64,000 nt of DNA. It comes from Corallium rubrum (Eukaryota > Cnidaria > Anthozoa > Scleralcyonacea > Coralliidae). Below, piece after piece: positions 42,661-54,341 of the stretch. The first letter of the stretch is position 1; each line of letters starts with the position of its first letter. The position numbers and the translations under genes were made by a program. The stretch is from positions 6,156,501-6,220,500 of the forward strand of contig OZ036013.1 in NCBI GenBank assembly GCA_964035015.1. The letters run 5' to 3'. A model generated the notes under the pieces. It did no database searches. It worked only from the letters and a program-made list of their open reading frames with translations, and was not told the origin of the DNA.

Positions 42661-45450
42661 GTGTTCTTTCGTTTGCCAAATGCGACAATATGGTATATGT
42701 GATTTCCGGATAGCTCAGCTTCGTAAACTGTACATTTGTTCGATGATTTGAGATTGAGAGCTCTATGTTCAACCATAGTTCACTTTCGAACTTGCTTCAA
42801 CATATCGAAACAAACTATATTTCACATCCAGTTTCCTAACGTTTAGAAGACGAAGATAGTTCCTTTCGCATACGGCAACTTCAGAAAATGTACCCTTCTT
42901 CAATGATTTTGGATTAAAAAGAACCATTAAATACGAATAGTTATGTTCTGGGCAATGTCGGTTCCATTAAAGGAGAATACTGCTATTTCATTTTTGTCGT
43001 CTCTTCACTGGATGTGCATGGCAATGATATCTGATTTCCTAATTATCGCAGCTTCGTAAACGGTACCTTTGTTCAATGATTTGGGATTCAGTGAAAACAA
43101 CTCGTTAGCTCTATGTCCAACCATAGCCCACTTTCCAACCTGCTTCAACATATCAAATCAAATTATATTTCATATCCAGTTGACATTTGGAAGATAAACG
43201 TATACAGTATAGTTCATTGGCGCACTGCAACTTCAGAAAATGTACCCTTGTTCAATGATTTTGGATTAAAAAGAACCATTATATACAAATACTTACGTTC
43301 TGAGCAATGTTCCAGTAAAAGACAGTACTGCTATTTCATTTTTGTCTTCTCTTTGCCTGGATGTGCATGGCAATGATATCTGATTTCCTTATCACAGCTT
43401 CGTAAACTGTACCTTTGTTCAATGATTTGGAATTCAATGAAAACAACTCGTAAGCCCTATGTTCAACCATAGTCCACTTTCCAACCTGCTTCAACATATC
43501 AAATCAAATTATTTCATATCTAGTTTCCTGACATTTGGAAGATAAACGTATACAGTAGTTCCTTTTGCACACCATAATATGCCGTCCATAACTTCAGAAA
43601 ATGTACCCTTGTTTGATGATTTTGGGTTGAAATGAACAATTGAATATACAACTATAATTATGTTCTGAACAATGTTCTGTTAAAAGACAATGTTGCATTT
43701 TCATATACGTACTCTCGTCCCCTTCGCCGGATATGACAATGGTATCTGGTTTCCTGAAACTGTACCTTTGTTCAATGATTTGGGATTGAAAACAACTTAG
43801 TCCACTTTCGAACTTGCTTCAACATATCGAAACGAATTATATTTCACATCCAGTTCCTTGACATTTAGAAGACAAACATAGTTCCTTCGGCACATGGCGC
43901 CTTTGGAAGGAAAATGTATCCTTGTTCAATGATTTTGGATTGAAAAGAATTATACAACTAGATATGTTCTGAACAATGTCCCATTAAAAGACAATGTTGC
44001 TATTTTTTGTCTTCTCGTTCGCCGAATGTGGCAATGATATCTTCCACAGCTTTCTAAACTGCTCCTTTGTTCACTGATTTGGGATTGAAAACAACCTATA
44101 TGTTCAACCGTAGTCCACTTTCAAACTGCTTTAACTTATCGAAGCAAATTATATTTAACATGCAGTTCTCTGACATTTAGAAGACAAACATAGTTCCTTC
44201 CGCACACCACAACTTCAGAAAATGTACCCTTGTTCAATGATTTTGGGTTGAAATGCACCAATTGAATATACCACTATATAATTATGTTCTGGACAATGTT
44301 CCATTAAAAGACAATGCTGCATTTTCATATACGGGCTCTCATCTCCTTCGCCGAATGTGACAATGGTATCTGATTTCCTGAAACTGTACCTTCGTTCAAT
44401 GATTTGGGATTAAAAACAACTCGTTAGCTCTGTGTTTCAACCATATATAGTCTATTTCATATCCAGTTTCCAGACATTTGGAAGTCAAAGATAGTTCCTT
44501 TCGCGCACGGCAACTTCGGAAAATGTACCCTTTCTCAATGATTTTGGATTGAAAGGAACCATGCAGCTTATAACGTGTTATGTTCAAAGCAATGTTCCAT
44601 TAAATTTCAATAGTCCACTTTCGGACTTGCTTCGACGTATCGAAACAAATTATATTTCACATCCAGTTCCCTAACATTTCGAAGACAAACATAGTTCCTT
44701 CCGCACACGACAACTTCGAAAAATGTACCCTTGTTCAATGAATTTGGATTGGAAAGAACCTGTTAGCTCATGCTTCAACTATGCCTCAGCTTATCCAAAC
44801 AAACTATATTTCATATCCAATTTCCTGACATTTGGAAGACAAAGATAGTTCCTTTCGCACCCTTTTTCAATGATTTTGGATTGAATGGAACCATGCAGTA
44901 TACAACTTGTTATGTTCTGAGCAATGTTCCATTAAAAGACCATAGGTCTACTGCTGTTTCATTTTTGTCTTCTCTTTGCCTGGATGTGCATGGCAATGAT
45001 ATCTGATTTCCTTGTCACAGCTTTCTAAACTGCACCTTTGCTCACTGATTTGGGATTGAAAACAACCTGTTAACTCTATATATGTTCAACCATAGTCCAC
45101 TTTCGAACTTGCTTCAACATATCGAACAAATTGTATTTCACATCCAGTTTCCTAACATTTAGAAGACAAACATAGTTCCTTCCGCACACCACAACTTCGG
45201 AAAGTGTACCCTTGTTCGATGATTTGGGATTAAAAACAACCTGTTTAAACAGGTCGTTCAAGCACAGTCCAGTTTTGAACCTATTTCAACATATTGAAAC
45301 AAATGATGTTTCGCATCCAGTTCCCGCACACGACAACTTCGGAAAATGTACCCTTGTTCAAAGATTTGGGATTAAACAATGTTCTGTTAAAAGACGATCA
45401 GTGCTGCTATTTTATTTTTGTCTTTTTGTTCACCGAATGTAGAAATATCT
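42590..45450 (+). repeat. Degenerate tandem array 3' of gene B
   Basis: TGTTCTGARCAATGTTCCAT, then TAAAAGACAATG, recurs at about 42611, 42935, 43289, 43669, 43965, 44286, 44580, 44912 and 45379, a period of roughly 300-380 bp. Between these anchors lie AATGTACCCTTGTTCAATGA and CAACATATCGAAACAAA blocks. The first unit is the gene's own poly(A) region, so the array looks like amplified 3'-end sequence. Confidence 0.8.
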
Positions 45451-45454
45451 GATT

Positions 45455-45567
45455 TCCTTCTTTCTTTTCTTCTTTCTTTCTTTTTTTCCTTCTTTCTTTC
45501 TTTCTTTCCTTCTTCTTTCCTTCTTTTCCTTCTTTCCTTCTTTTCTTCTTTCTTCTTTCCTTCTTCA
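45455..45567. repeat. Polypyrimidine (TTTC/CTT)n tract
   Basis: About 110 bp of T and C only; lysine/glutamate-rich antisense frames are shadows. Confidence 0.95.
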
Positions 45568-45605
45568 TGATTTTGGATTGAAAAGAACCAATACACAACT
45601 ACATG

Positions 45606-46110
45606 CAGTTGAAGCTCAGATAAGCGACCACCCTTGGGAACTGTAAAATGTGGTTGCAACTAGAACTGGTCGCTTACGAGAATTCGTGCTTACGAGAATT
45701 CGTTCTCGTATGCGACCACCCACTGAAATGGCTGAAGTTGGTCTCTTACGAGAGATTGGACCTCAAAAACACTGCAGCGTTTCTATTCTAGGCAACCTGC
45801 CGGAAACAGCAATACTTTATTGTTATGCATTTTATAATGACATTACTGTATTAAAAGTTATCAAATTGCTTTTTAGCGCAATGTTGACTGATTGCAAAGG
45901 GTCTTTCAAGGGTCGCTTACAAGAGCTTAAAAACAAAGAAAAAGCTCAGTTTGTAAATCTGAAAGGTTGTCGCGGTTGCTTACGGGAGTGGTCGCTTACG
46001 AGAGTTTTTAGTAACAGAGTTTAATGGGAATTCGTGAGTTTAAGGGTTTCGTGAGGGTGGTCACACTCACAGGTCGCTTACGAGAGGGGTCGCAAGGAGA
46101 GCTTCGACTG
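45606..46110. mobile_element. Tigger/pogo-like non-autonomous element
   Basis: CAGTTGAAGCTCAGATAAGC at the left; GAGCTTCGACTG at the right. The interior repeats GGTCGCTTACGAGA. Inserted into the gene B 3' array, which resumes at 46111 (to about 46480). Confidence 0.6.
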
Positions 46111-46559
46111 TCGTTTATATGTTCTGAACAATGTTCCAAATATTCATTAAAAGACGATGCTACCTTTCCATGTTTGTCTTCTCGTTTCGTTTGCTGAATG
46201 CGACCATGTATCTGATTTTCCGAAACTGTACCCTTGCTCAATGATTTGGAATTGAAAACAACCTGTTCATTCAGAAGACGTCTGACAAACCTAGTTCCTT
46301 CGACAAACGACAACTTTCAAAAATGTACCCTTATCATTGATTAATCTATAGTACACTTTTGAGCCTGCTTCAACTTATCGAAAGAAATGATATTTTGCGT
46401 CCAATTAGTTTGATTGACATTGAGAAGACATTCGGTTACCACAACTTTAGAGAATGTAACCTTTTGTAAAACGTAAAGACTTCACCTATAGCTTACAATT
46501 ACATTACATCGCATCACTTTACTTACTTCGGTTATCGCCTCGTTTTTCAACACACTTCC

Positions 46560-47083
46560 CCCGGTGTTTTCAAAGCAGATAATAAACGGCTTCTCGTGTA
46601 TGATAAGATTAACAAGATCCAGCTCGACTGCCAATCACATTCATTTTCGCCCGCGAAAATGTAGAACACTGACTTTTCAGCGTTCCTTTTTTATGAGAGC
46701 GTGTAGGACATGGAACGTTTTACCAGTTGAGATGCGGCTACAAGGAGCCATACTACCAGGCAACGTTGGGCGAGCTCTACGACCCAGATGATCTAAGGAC
46801 GTGGAGAACAATATGCACAAAATGCAACGCTTATCTGCTGGAGTCCTTCACTGTTGTATTTAGCTAGAACAAATTTCTATTGTTATTGTTGTTATTGTTA
46901 TTGTTGTATATTTTTTCTAATCTGGGACCGCAGTAATTGGCGTAAGCTGTTGCGAGAACCCTGCCACTTTTTATCATTTTGCTAAAGTTGTTACTTTTGT
47001 TTGTTGCGTTATTAATTGCTTGTACATTGTTTACCTTATCTGCTTTTTGATACTATCTTGTGGCAAAATAAATAAATAAATAA
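46560..47083 (+). mobile_element. LINE 3' fragment with ORF2 C-terminus
   Basis: A short frame (46564-46791) includes RKCRTLTFQRSFFMRACRTW, then NVLPVEMR, the conserved end of ORF2 in many non-LTR elements (FFxRxxxxWNxLP). It is followed by the family 3' UTR (GGGACCGCAGTAATTGGCGT, GCTGTTGCGAGAACCCTGCC) and an (AAAT)n tail. 5' truncated and dead. Confidence 0.75.
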
Positions 47084-47804
47084 AAAATATATTACTTACA
47101 TATTATGGAACTATTATGGAATTTATTACTCGGGCTACCTGTGGTAGCCGAGTCTATCGCGATTTTTGTTTTCTTGGGGTTGCGATATTGCCCCAACAGG
47201 CCTTGCGAAACTGCAGGCATGACGTCACAGCTCGAATGCTGATGTTTCATCATGGCGGATTTTCATGCAGGAGTGGCGAGTTTTTTCTTCTCCTGACGCG
47301 TTTGGTTGTGTTGTTCGAAGTGAAATTGTGTTTTAACGATAAACACGCTCGCAATGTTTTTATACTATAGTAGACGTGGGTTGTTCCGCGATCTCGATAA
47401 CCGTACGCTAAAAATGTGTAGTACTCGATCAAACTTTTACAAAAATTCTCGATCAATGTGTTCTCGACAATTTACATGTGTTATTAATTTAATAAATGGT
47501 ATTGAAAAATGTTGCTCAATGCTGTAAATCAAAGAACAAAGAAAGTTGATAAAGCAACTTGCAAGTGGAAGGTAAACATGCTGTGTTTTACATCTTCATC
47601 GAAGTTGTCATTTAGCTGAACTGACTTGTGTCTGTGAATGCCGTATGTAAGCTTAAATGTATTGAGGCAATTGTATTAATATTTGTGGTTTGCTTTATTT
47701 GCTTGTATTGTTTATTATTGTACTGATGTCTTGCACCAAAAGTCGATTTTGGTAAACAGTTTATACATTACTTTCATCAAGTGTGTATTATTGTTTGGGT
47801 ACAT
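47084..47804. other. Spacer without recognised gene
   Basis: It contains ACTCGGGCTACCTGTGGTAG (47128), inverted as GTAGCCCGAGT at 48927, possibly the ends of a larger element spanning the minisatellite. No credible ORF. Confidence 0.35.
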
Positions 47805-48260
47805 GCACCAATATGGCCCGACCATTTCAATGTTTTGATACACCAGTATGGCTGGCATTTCATTGTTTTGGTACACCAGTATGGCTACCATTTCATTGTT
47901 TTGGTTCACCAGTATAGCCACCATTTCATTGTTTTGGTACACCAATATGGCCGATTGGCCACTATTTCATTGTTTTAGTACACCAGTATGGCCACCATTT
48001 CATTGTTTTGGTACACCAGTATGGCTACCATTTCAATGTTTTGGTTCACCAGTATAGCCACCATTTCATTGTTTTGGTACACCAATATGGCCGATTGGCC
48101 ACTATTTCATTGTTTTAGTACACCAGTATGGCCACCATTTCATTGTTTTGGTTCTATGGCTACCATTTCAATGTTTTGGGGCATGTACACCAGTATACCC
48201 ACCATTTCATTGTTTTGGTACACCAGTATGACCACCATTTCATTGTACGCTTGTACTGAA
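47805..48260. repeat. 33-bp minisatellite
   Basis: Units of TGGTACACCAGTATGGCTAC followed by CATTTCATTGTTT, about 13 copies with A/G variants and two longer units containing GATTGGCCACTATTTC. Because 33 is a multiple of 3, several frames stay open; they are not genes. Confidence 0.92.
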
Positions 48261-48521
48261 GTTAGTTTTGTTCTTGGCATGGTTGCCATTTAGCAACTTC
48301 TTACTTTTACTCTGTCTAATGGCACATGATTTTATTTGTCAAGTGGAGACCGCCTGGTAATCTTGCCTGGTAAAGGGTTAATAGTTGCGTAATGTTTACA
48401 GAAAAGGATTGATAAATTTTTTTGTGTGCACAGAATTCCCACCTTAATAATTATGTTGAACAAATTCAAGTTTTTCTTGACAACTATCCTAATAGCATTT
48501 GTTAGCACACAGGTTATACAC

Positions 48522-48841
48522 GAATCAATGTTAAGCCGAAGGCGGGGGGGGGGGGGGGGGGGGGGCCAGGCAAAAGGTGGGGGATTTGAATTTTTTTAAA
48601 TGAAGTGTTCAAAAGCGCGACCCTGGGATAGAGAATTATGATCAAATACAGTATAGGCAAATTGCCCCTCTGCCTAGGAACGTTTGAAAATTTCCTTTTG
48701 AATATTAAATGTCCCCACCCCGGCGGTTGCGATTCAAGAGCAAATGCCACAGGGTGGGGATAGAGATGTTTACCAAATCCCCACCTTTACCTGGCCTTCC
48801 CCCACCCCTCCCCCCCTCCCTTGGGCTTAACACTGATTCCT
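48522..48841. mobile_element. Foldback MITE with long G-tract
   Basis: GAATCAATGTTAAGCC, then G-run, then CCAGGCAAAAGGTGGGGGAT, mirrored by ATCCCCACCTTTACCTGGCC and GGGCTTAACACTGATTC. A run of more than 20 G lies at about 48545. Confidence 0.75.
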
Positions 48842-49073
48842 GCATTAGAATCATGGTGTACTGGATTATTTGCGTAGCATAATCTTCCCATACCAGCCTG
48901 TACCACTGCCCAGTGCCCACTATTAAGTAGCCCGAGTTCACGCCTAGCAGGCGTCTTGTTTCATTTTATTATATAAAATAGAGTGTTGTATTGATGTTTC
49001 CGCCACTAATAAAAACGATAATCTCATATATGTGAATATTTACGATCAGTCGTTTATCGTGAAACGCATTAGA

Positions 49074-49242
49074 GTATTGCCTAATTTCATGTCGCGAAAG
49101 AGACTGGCACTGTCCTGGAAAATCCGTTAGTACCAGCCTCCGGCGTGCAATATTCCTTTGTTTCACACCACGCCGGAGACTGGCACTAACGGATTTTCCA
49201 GCACAGTGCCAGTCTCTTTCGCGACATGAAATTAGGCAATAC
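49074..49242. repeat. 169-bp near-perfect hairpin
   Basis: GTATTGCCTAATTTCATGTC, then GCGAAAGAGACTGGCACTGT, is inverted at 49201-49242. The arms are about 74 bp with only a few mismatches around a loop of about 20 nt (49151-49170). Confidence 0.85.
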
Positions 49243-49259
49243 CTTTGTTATATTTTGTG

Positions 49260-49600
49260 TCGACAAACTTGACCCGACAGGCTTTGCGAAACCGAGATTT
49301 CACCTTCATGGCGAGTTGTCTCTTGAACGAAGCTTTTCTTGCCATTTTATCGATGTTTCGTCTCAAACAAAGATGTCAGTGTAGTCGGACTGTCAGCGAA
49401 TCAAGGTGTAATAAAAATAATTGGAAAAGTTTAAACTGAAGGAGTGAAGGACGTCAGAGAACAGTCCTGTTTAATAATTGCGAAATCGAGTTTTGGCCGA
49501 GTTGTCTCCAGATGATCAGTGGTTGTCTCTTTTGAACGAAGCTTTTATTGCCATTTTATCGATGTTTTTGAATATTTGAAAGACATTCACTGTTTCAGTT
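49260..49600. repeat. Imperfect tandem duplication
   Basis: TTGAACGAAGCTTTTCTTGC, then CATTTTATCGATGTTT, occurs near 49323 and again near 49530. Confidence 0.6.
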
Positions 49601-49810
49601 ATTTACTTGTTTGAGTAGCTTTGCAAGTGACCGAGTTATAGTTAGTTTCCGAATGTAATACGACACACCATATCTAGACATGCACCGAACAGTTCAACAT
49701 ATTGATATCTTACCGGTATTTGCTCTATTCGGTGCTTATAGTCCGACAACCACAAAATGCAAGTATAATCATAAAGTAGCAAGGCCAGGTCTACCGCGAT
49801 CGCCGGCATG

Positions 49811-50754
49811 CAGGCCCGCCCAGAGGGGGGGGGGGGGGGGTCAACTGGGGCAATTTGCCCCGGGCCCCCAACTCGAGAGGGGCCCCCTAATTATATTGCT
49901 AGTTTACGTTGTAGAGAATCGATAGACGGGGTAGCCAAGCGGCTGTAGTAGGGCGAGGGCCTCCTGACAACTTCAGAACAAATGTGGTTTTTCTTTATAT
50001 CACAGATGAAGACCAAATAAGGTTCACAATTTGCTTAATTTAATCAAATAATCGAACGTAGACCATAGTCTTCCCTCGGCCCAGGCTCTTTGGTATTGAA
50101 AACGATAAAGCATTACCGTCACAGAATAAGACAACCAGAAGTTCGACTCGAGTGAAAGCTTGTCCGCATTTCTTCAATGCGCAGGCGCGATATTTTACGC
50201 CATCCGACGCCATCCGGCGCGATCCGACGCAATGTTCTACACCATCCTACGCAATCCTGGCAAGTTCCCCCAGCAGTTTTAACCTTTTGAAGGTCCAAAC
50301 TGCCGGGTGAACTTGCAGGATTGCGTAGGATGGCGTAGGATGGCGAGGAATCAAAATGCTCGAGGACATAAACTTCAAAGGTTCCGACGCGAGTCGAACT
50401 TCTGGTTGTCCAAGAGGTTGCTGGTTGTCTTGCTATTCTGTGTTACCGTCAAGCGCAATATCCACCAAAGTATGTGTGTTATTGAAATTTAATATGAAAG
50501 TTATCAAACAATATTTTCTGCTTCTCTATGTTAGTGATTATTCACTGTATTTTGTCCTTAAAGGTTTTATTTTATATGTACATCTTTTACGTCCTTACGA
50601 AAATTTGCGTTGTCATTTCACATGTAAAACTGAAACATTTTCACTTGAAATATCCTTATATCCGATTTATCCGTAAAATGGCATGCGAAATTTTTGCAAG
50701 GGGGGCCCCAATTCTTTATTTTGCCCCGGGCCCACTTTAGTCTGTGCGGGCCTG
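49811..50754. mobile_element. hAT-like non-autonomous element with 8-bp TSD
   Basis: Ends CAGGCCCGCCCAGA / TCTGTGCGGGCCTG, flanked by CCGGCATG on both sides (49803-49810, 50755-50762). Subterminal G-tract and GCCCCGGGCCC blocks are inverted. A nested foldback (50110-50420) occupies the centre. Confidence 0.85.
50130..50415. mobile_element. Foldback nested in hAT-like element
   Basis: GACAACCAGAAGTTCGACTC is inverted as GAGTCGAACTTCTGGTTGTC. An inner pair ATCCTACGCAATCCTG / CAGGATTGCGTAGGAT carries short repeats of CCATCCGACG type. Confidence 0.7.
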
Positions 50755-50896
50755 CCGGCATGTGCAGTTGTAAACACTGTAATTTGAAATATATTAGATT
50801 CAGAAGGACTCTTGTGATAACAGTAAACTTTGTAATTACTGATAAGATATCCTGAATAAAAATGCATTCCATTCCATTAGCAAACACCTTCGGCGC

Positions 50897-51217
50897 TAGC
50901 CTGCGTAGCTGGCGGTTTTTAGGGTTGGGGGGCATCGGTTTTAAGGAGTTGGGGGGGGTGGGGGCAGAACGGGTGAGGGCGAAGGAGCGGGCGAGGGAGA
51001 AAAAGCGGGCGGAAGATCGCGCGGGCGGAAGAGCGGGCGGGCGGAAGAACGGGAGCTGGAAATACAGCTCCCGCTCTTCCGCACGCGCGCTCTTCCGCCC
51101 GCTTTTTCTCCCTCGCCCGTTTCTTCGCCCCTCGCCCGCTCCTTCGCCCTCACCCGTTCTGCCCCCCAATCCCCCCCCCCCCCCCCAACCCCTTAAAACC
51201 GCCAGCTACGCAGGCTA
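50897..51217. mobile_element. GC-rich palindromic MITE with 9-bp TSD
   Basis: TAGCCTGCGTAGCTGGCGGT at the left and ACCGCCAGCTACGCAGGCTA at the right, flanked by CTTCGGCGC (50888-50896 and 51218-51226). The arms (GCGGGCGAGGGAGAAAAAGC and its inverse) run almost to the centre at about 51066. A 9-bp duplication suits a Mutator-like origin. Arg-rich ORFs here are artefacts. Confidence 0.85.
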
Positions 51218-51479
51218 CTTCGGCGCTTCCTGCACCGCAGCAGTTCATATAAGACCATGGATTCTATTTGTGAAAATCTATGCAATTATGCTTTGCCATT
51301 GTCATGTAGTCTTGCTAGAGTACGCACAGGCTAGCCTGAGTGAACGCCTGCGCAGGCGTCCTGTTATTTTATATAATAAACAGAACAATATGGATGCTTG
51401 AAAATATGACATTTATTTTCTCGTGTTGACCAAGATATCTCACGAGTGAGCAAAAACAAGTCATATTTTCCCACATCCA

Positions 51480-51690
51480 TGTATTGTTCTCTATACATTA
51501 CATATGGAACTATTATGGAATTTATTACATACAGTACATTTCATTTTATTTCATATTACATTACATTGCATTACATTACATGCCTTACATATTACGGAAC
51601 TATTATGGAGTTTATTACATTCATCTATTTTATGAATTTTATTACGTTACATATGGAACTATTGTGTAATTCATTACATCACATTACATT
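51480..51690. repeat. ATTACAT-rich simple repeat
   Basis: Interspersed TTACATTACATTGCATTACA and repeated GGAACTATTATGGA(A/G)TTTAT phrases. Confidence 0.75.
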
Positions 51691-51699
51691 ACTCAACCC

Positions 51700-52381
51700 A
51701 ACACCGCTGCCAAACGTTTGCGCATGCGTGAATTTGTTAGAGTAAATATTGCAAGAAAAGTGGGAACAAGTAAGACTCAACTACTCATTTGTGTTTTAAG
51801 AACAGCATATCCTCTACCTAGAATTACCAATAATCAGTAAGTGTGAAATGCCTAGAATTACCAATAATCGTTAATTTTAAAAACTAATTCCCAACCCCCA
51901 CACCCCAACCCTAACCCTAACCTCTAAACCTTACCCTAACCCTAACCCACAACCCCCCGGTGGCCCTAAACCTAACCACAACCCTCCGGGAAAAAAGTCC
52001 CGCCTCTCAGACCCCGACCACAACGCCCCTACTGGTTTTTTAGTTATATGCAATTTAGTTTAACATCCCGCATGTGGGACAGACAATTACCTACAATTTC
52101 CAATTATTGGTAATTCAAGGCCGTTTCACACTTACTGATTATTGGTAATTCTAGGTAGGAGGACATGTTGTTTAAGAAAAGGGTAATGAAAATTACGAAT
52201 GGGGGCATTTCAGAATATGTTACAATATTGACAAAGAAGCCATGCACAAATTACCTAGTATGCTTAAAATTTTAACTTTTGTATCGGACTCTCGGACCAG
52301 TCCAAATATTTCAGTGTTTTCCCGCTCTTTTGAGGTGCGAGCTCGACGTCGCGCATGCGCAAAACGTTTGGCAGCGGTGTT
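51700..52381. mobile_element. MITE with CCGCTGCCAAACGTTTGCGC termini, copy 2
   Basis: Left AACACCGCTGCCAAACGTTT, right AAACGTTTGGCAGCGGTGTT. Shares interior blocks with 8666-9323. The middle has CTAGAATTACCAATAATC (repeated and inverted at about 52150) and a telomere-like CCCTAA stretch at 51905-51955. Confidence 0.8.
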
Positions 52382-52659
52382 TGTCCACCCAGACCACGAG
52401 CACCATGCATTGCTCGTGGCAATGGGACGCAGCTCTCTTCACCAACCTCAACACCTGCAACCATATACTGTAACAAGTATTATATCATTCATGCATAAGT
52501 TTTGTGGAAAACACACGTAAAATATTTCTTTCCTTATAACTCGAAAACTACGTCTAGAATACTAAATTTTTGTTAAATAACGAGCTGTATAGTCTATCAT
52601 TCATGATATAAGTATAAATTATACGGATGTCGGCTATATGCCAGATACACCCCTCGGGG

Positions 52660-54262
52660 TATGTATATGGCTTATTTATTTATTATTTTTATTTATTAAC
52701 TTTGCCTCAATACAAGACACACAATTAAGATATGAAACTACAAAGTTATACTATATGAGGCTGGGTAACCGCAACAGCTAAAGCCAATTACTGTGGACCC
52801 TTAACAAACGAGTTATAAAATATGAGATACTGGACAATCAATCAGACGAAACGGTACGACTAACACACTAATAACAACACGAAGGTACATTAACGAGATT
52901 ACGACTACAGTTACATTTAACAAACGCCTTTCCAGGTGCGTGGATCATTAGAGGAGTACGTGTCCTTTAAAGCTGTAAGGTAGTAGTTATGACTTAAAAG
53001 TTGTGAGTGATAGAGATTTCAAAAAGAGACTTTTTGGTAGAGAGTTCCAGGTTCTTGTTGTCCGGCAGATATAAGTGGGTAGAGGTTTTGCATTTCTTGG
53101 TTTGGTAGAGGTAACAGTTTCAGTCCGATGATCGTGTATTTCTATTAGCTTGTGGCGTTGCAATAGCGTTTTTGTCGAGGGTGATTATACCGTGATTAAT
53201 CTTGTAAAAGAACAGCACAAGAATTTTGCAAGCCAGAAGCCTTTGTTTATAGATCATATCACAGTTAAAGGGTAGATTGAGCATATATTTGGAGGCTCGT
53301 TGTACGTGTTCGACTTTTCTAATTACTTCAGTGGATTGAGGAGACCAGATTTGCGAAGCGTATCCCAAGTGTGAGCGAACCCATGCAAAGTACAGTTTAC
53401 TCGTATACGTCCTAACATTTTGTTAGCTGCACCGTTTTGGTTTGAGACTTGTTTTGACCAAGTAAGATCGTCATTTGTCAGAACACCTATAGGTCGCGTT
53501 CGCACTTGGTTGTCTCTAGCTTGTTGTTATTCAGGCTGTAGGTATGGATAGTTTTTGCATGCTTTCTGGTGATATGGAGGACTTTACATTTTTGAGGGTT
53601 CAGTTGTAGATTAGCGTTCGAAGAGAGTGTTTGGAAGTTTGAGAGATCTTGTTGCAAACTTATAGGGTCCATCTCGTGTCTAATTTCTTTAAAGATTTTT
53701 GTGTCGTCTGCAAACGCTGCAATGGAGGAATTAGTGACGATGAGTAAAGGTTGTTGGCGTATATCAGAAACAATACTGGCCCAAGGATAGAACCTTGTGG
53801 TACCCCAGATGTTACTTGTTGGGGTAAAGTAGTAGCACCAAGAACAGTTGTTTGTTGTCTACGGTTATTCAAGTACGACTGGAACCACGCTAGCAAATTT
53901 CCACTAAAGCCGAAGTCATGGAGACGGTTGAGAAGTTGTTTGTGGCTAACCTTGTCAAATGCCTAACTGACTTCCAATCTTGTCAAGAACTTCGATTAGT
54001 TGTGTAACGCAAGATCTACCTGGAGTAAAACCATGTTGACAAGCGTTAATTTTGGAAAAAACATGTTGTTTAATATTGAGGAATACGCAGCGTTCCAAGA
54101 CTTTAGATATGAGGGATAGTAGCGAGATAGGGCGGTAGTTTTCTACTTGTTCATTGTCACCTTTCTTATGCACTGGAACGACATTTGCTATTTTCCAGTC
54201 GTGTGGTAAAGTGCCAGTTCTAAGTGATTTATTAAATAGTGATTCCCTCTTGAAATAAAGAC
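52660..54262 (-). mobile_element. 5'-truncated LINE with broken reverse transcriptase
   Basis: Minus-strand translation shows LRTGTLPHDWKIANVVPVHK, YRPISLLSLISKVLERC, HGFTPGRSCVTQLIEVLDKI, AFDKVSHKQLLNRL, VTSGVPQGSILGPVLF, AFADDTKIFKEI (FADD box, 53703-53714) and downstream thumb-like sequence. The element is jockey/CR1-like. Between GSQL and AFDKVS the segment holding the first catalytic Asp is deleted, and frames change several times. The 3' UTR (ACAGTAATTGGC, GCTGTTGCGGTTACCC) and TAAA-rich tail lie at 52660-52810. Confidence 0.9.
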
Positions 54263-54264
54263 TA

Positions 54265-54266
<2 letters not shown>

Positions 54267-54341
<75 letters not shown>
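54267..54341. repeat. (ATT)n microsatellite
   Basis: About 75 bp of pure TTA units at the 5' truncation point of the LINE. Confidence 0.95.

Noticed and set aside
45387-45659. Lys/Glu-rich antisense ORFs
   Set aside because: Polypyrimidine microsatellite read on the other strand.
47805-48260. Regular 33-bp repeat considered as CRISPR
   Set aside because: Direct repeats without spacers in a eukaryotic genome; a minisatellite.
49925-50035. tRNA-like A-box (GTAGCCAAGCGGC) inside the hAT-like element
   Set aside because: No cloverleaf and only a poor, distant B-box (GGTTCACAATT); not a credible tRNA or SINE head.
50618-51401. Arg/Gly/Pro-rich ORFs on both strands
   Set aside because: They lie on the palindromic GC-rich MITE; the mirror symmetry produces open frames on both strands.
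51898-51960. CCCTAACCCTAAC telomere-like repeat
   Set aside because: Short, degenerate and inside a MITE copy; not a chromosome end.
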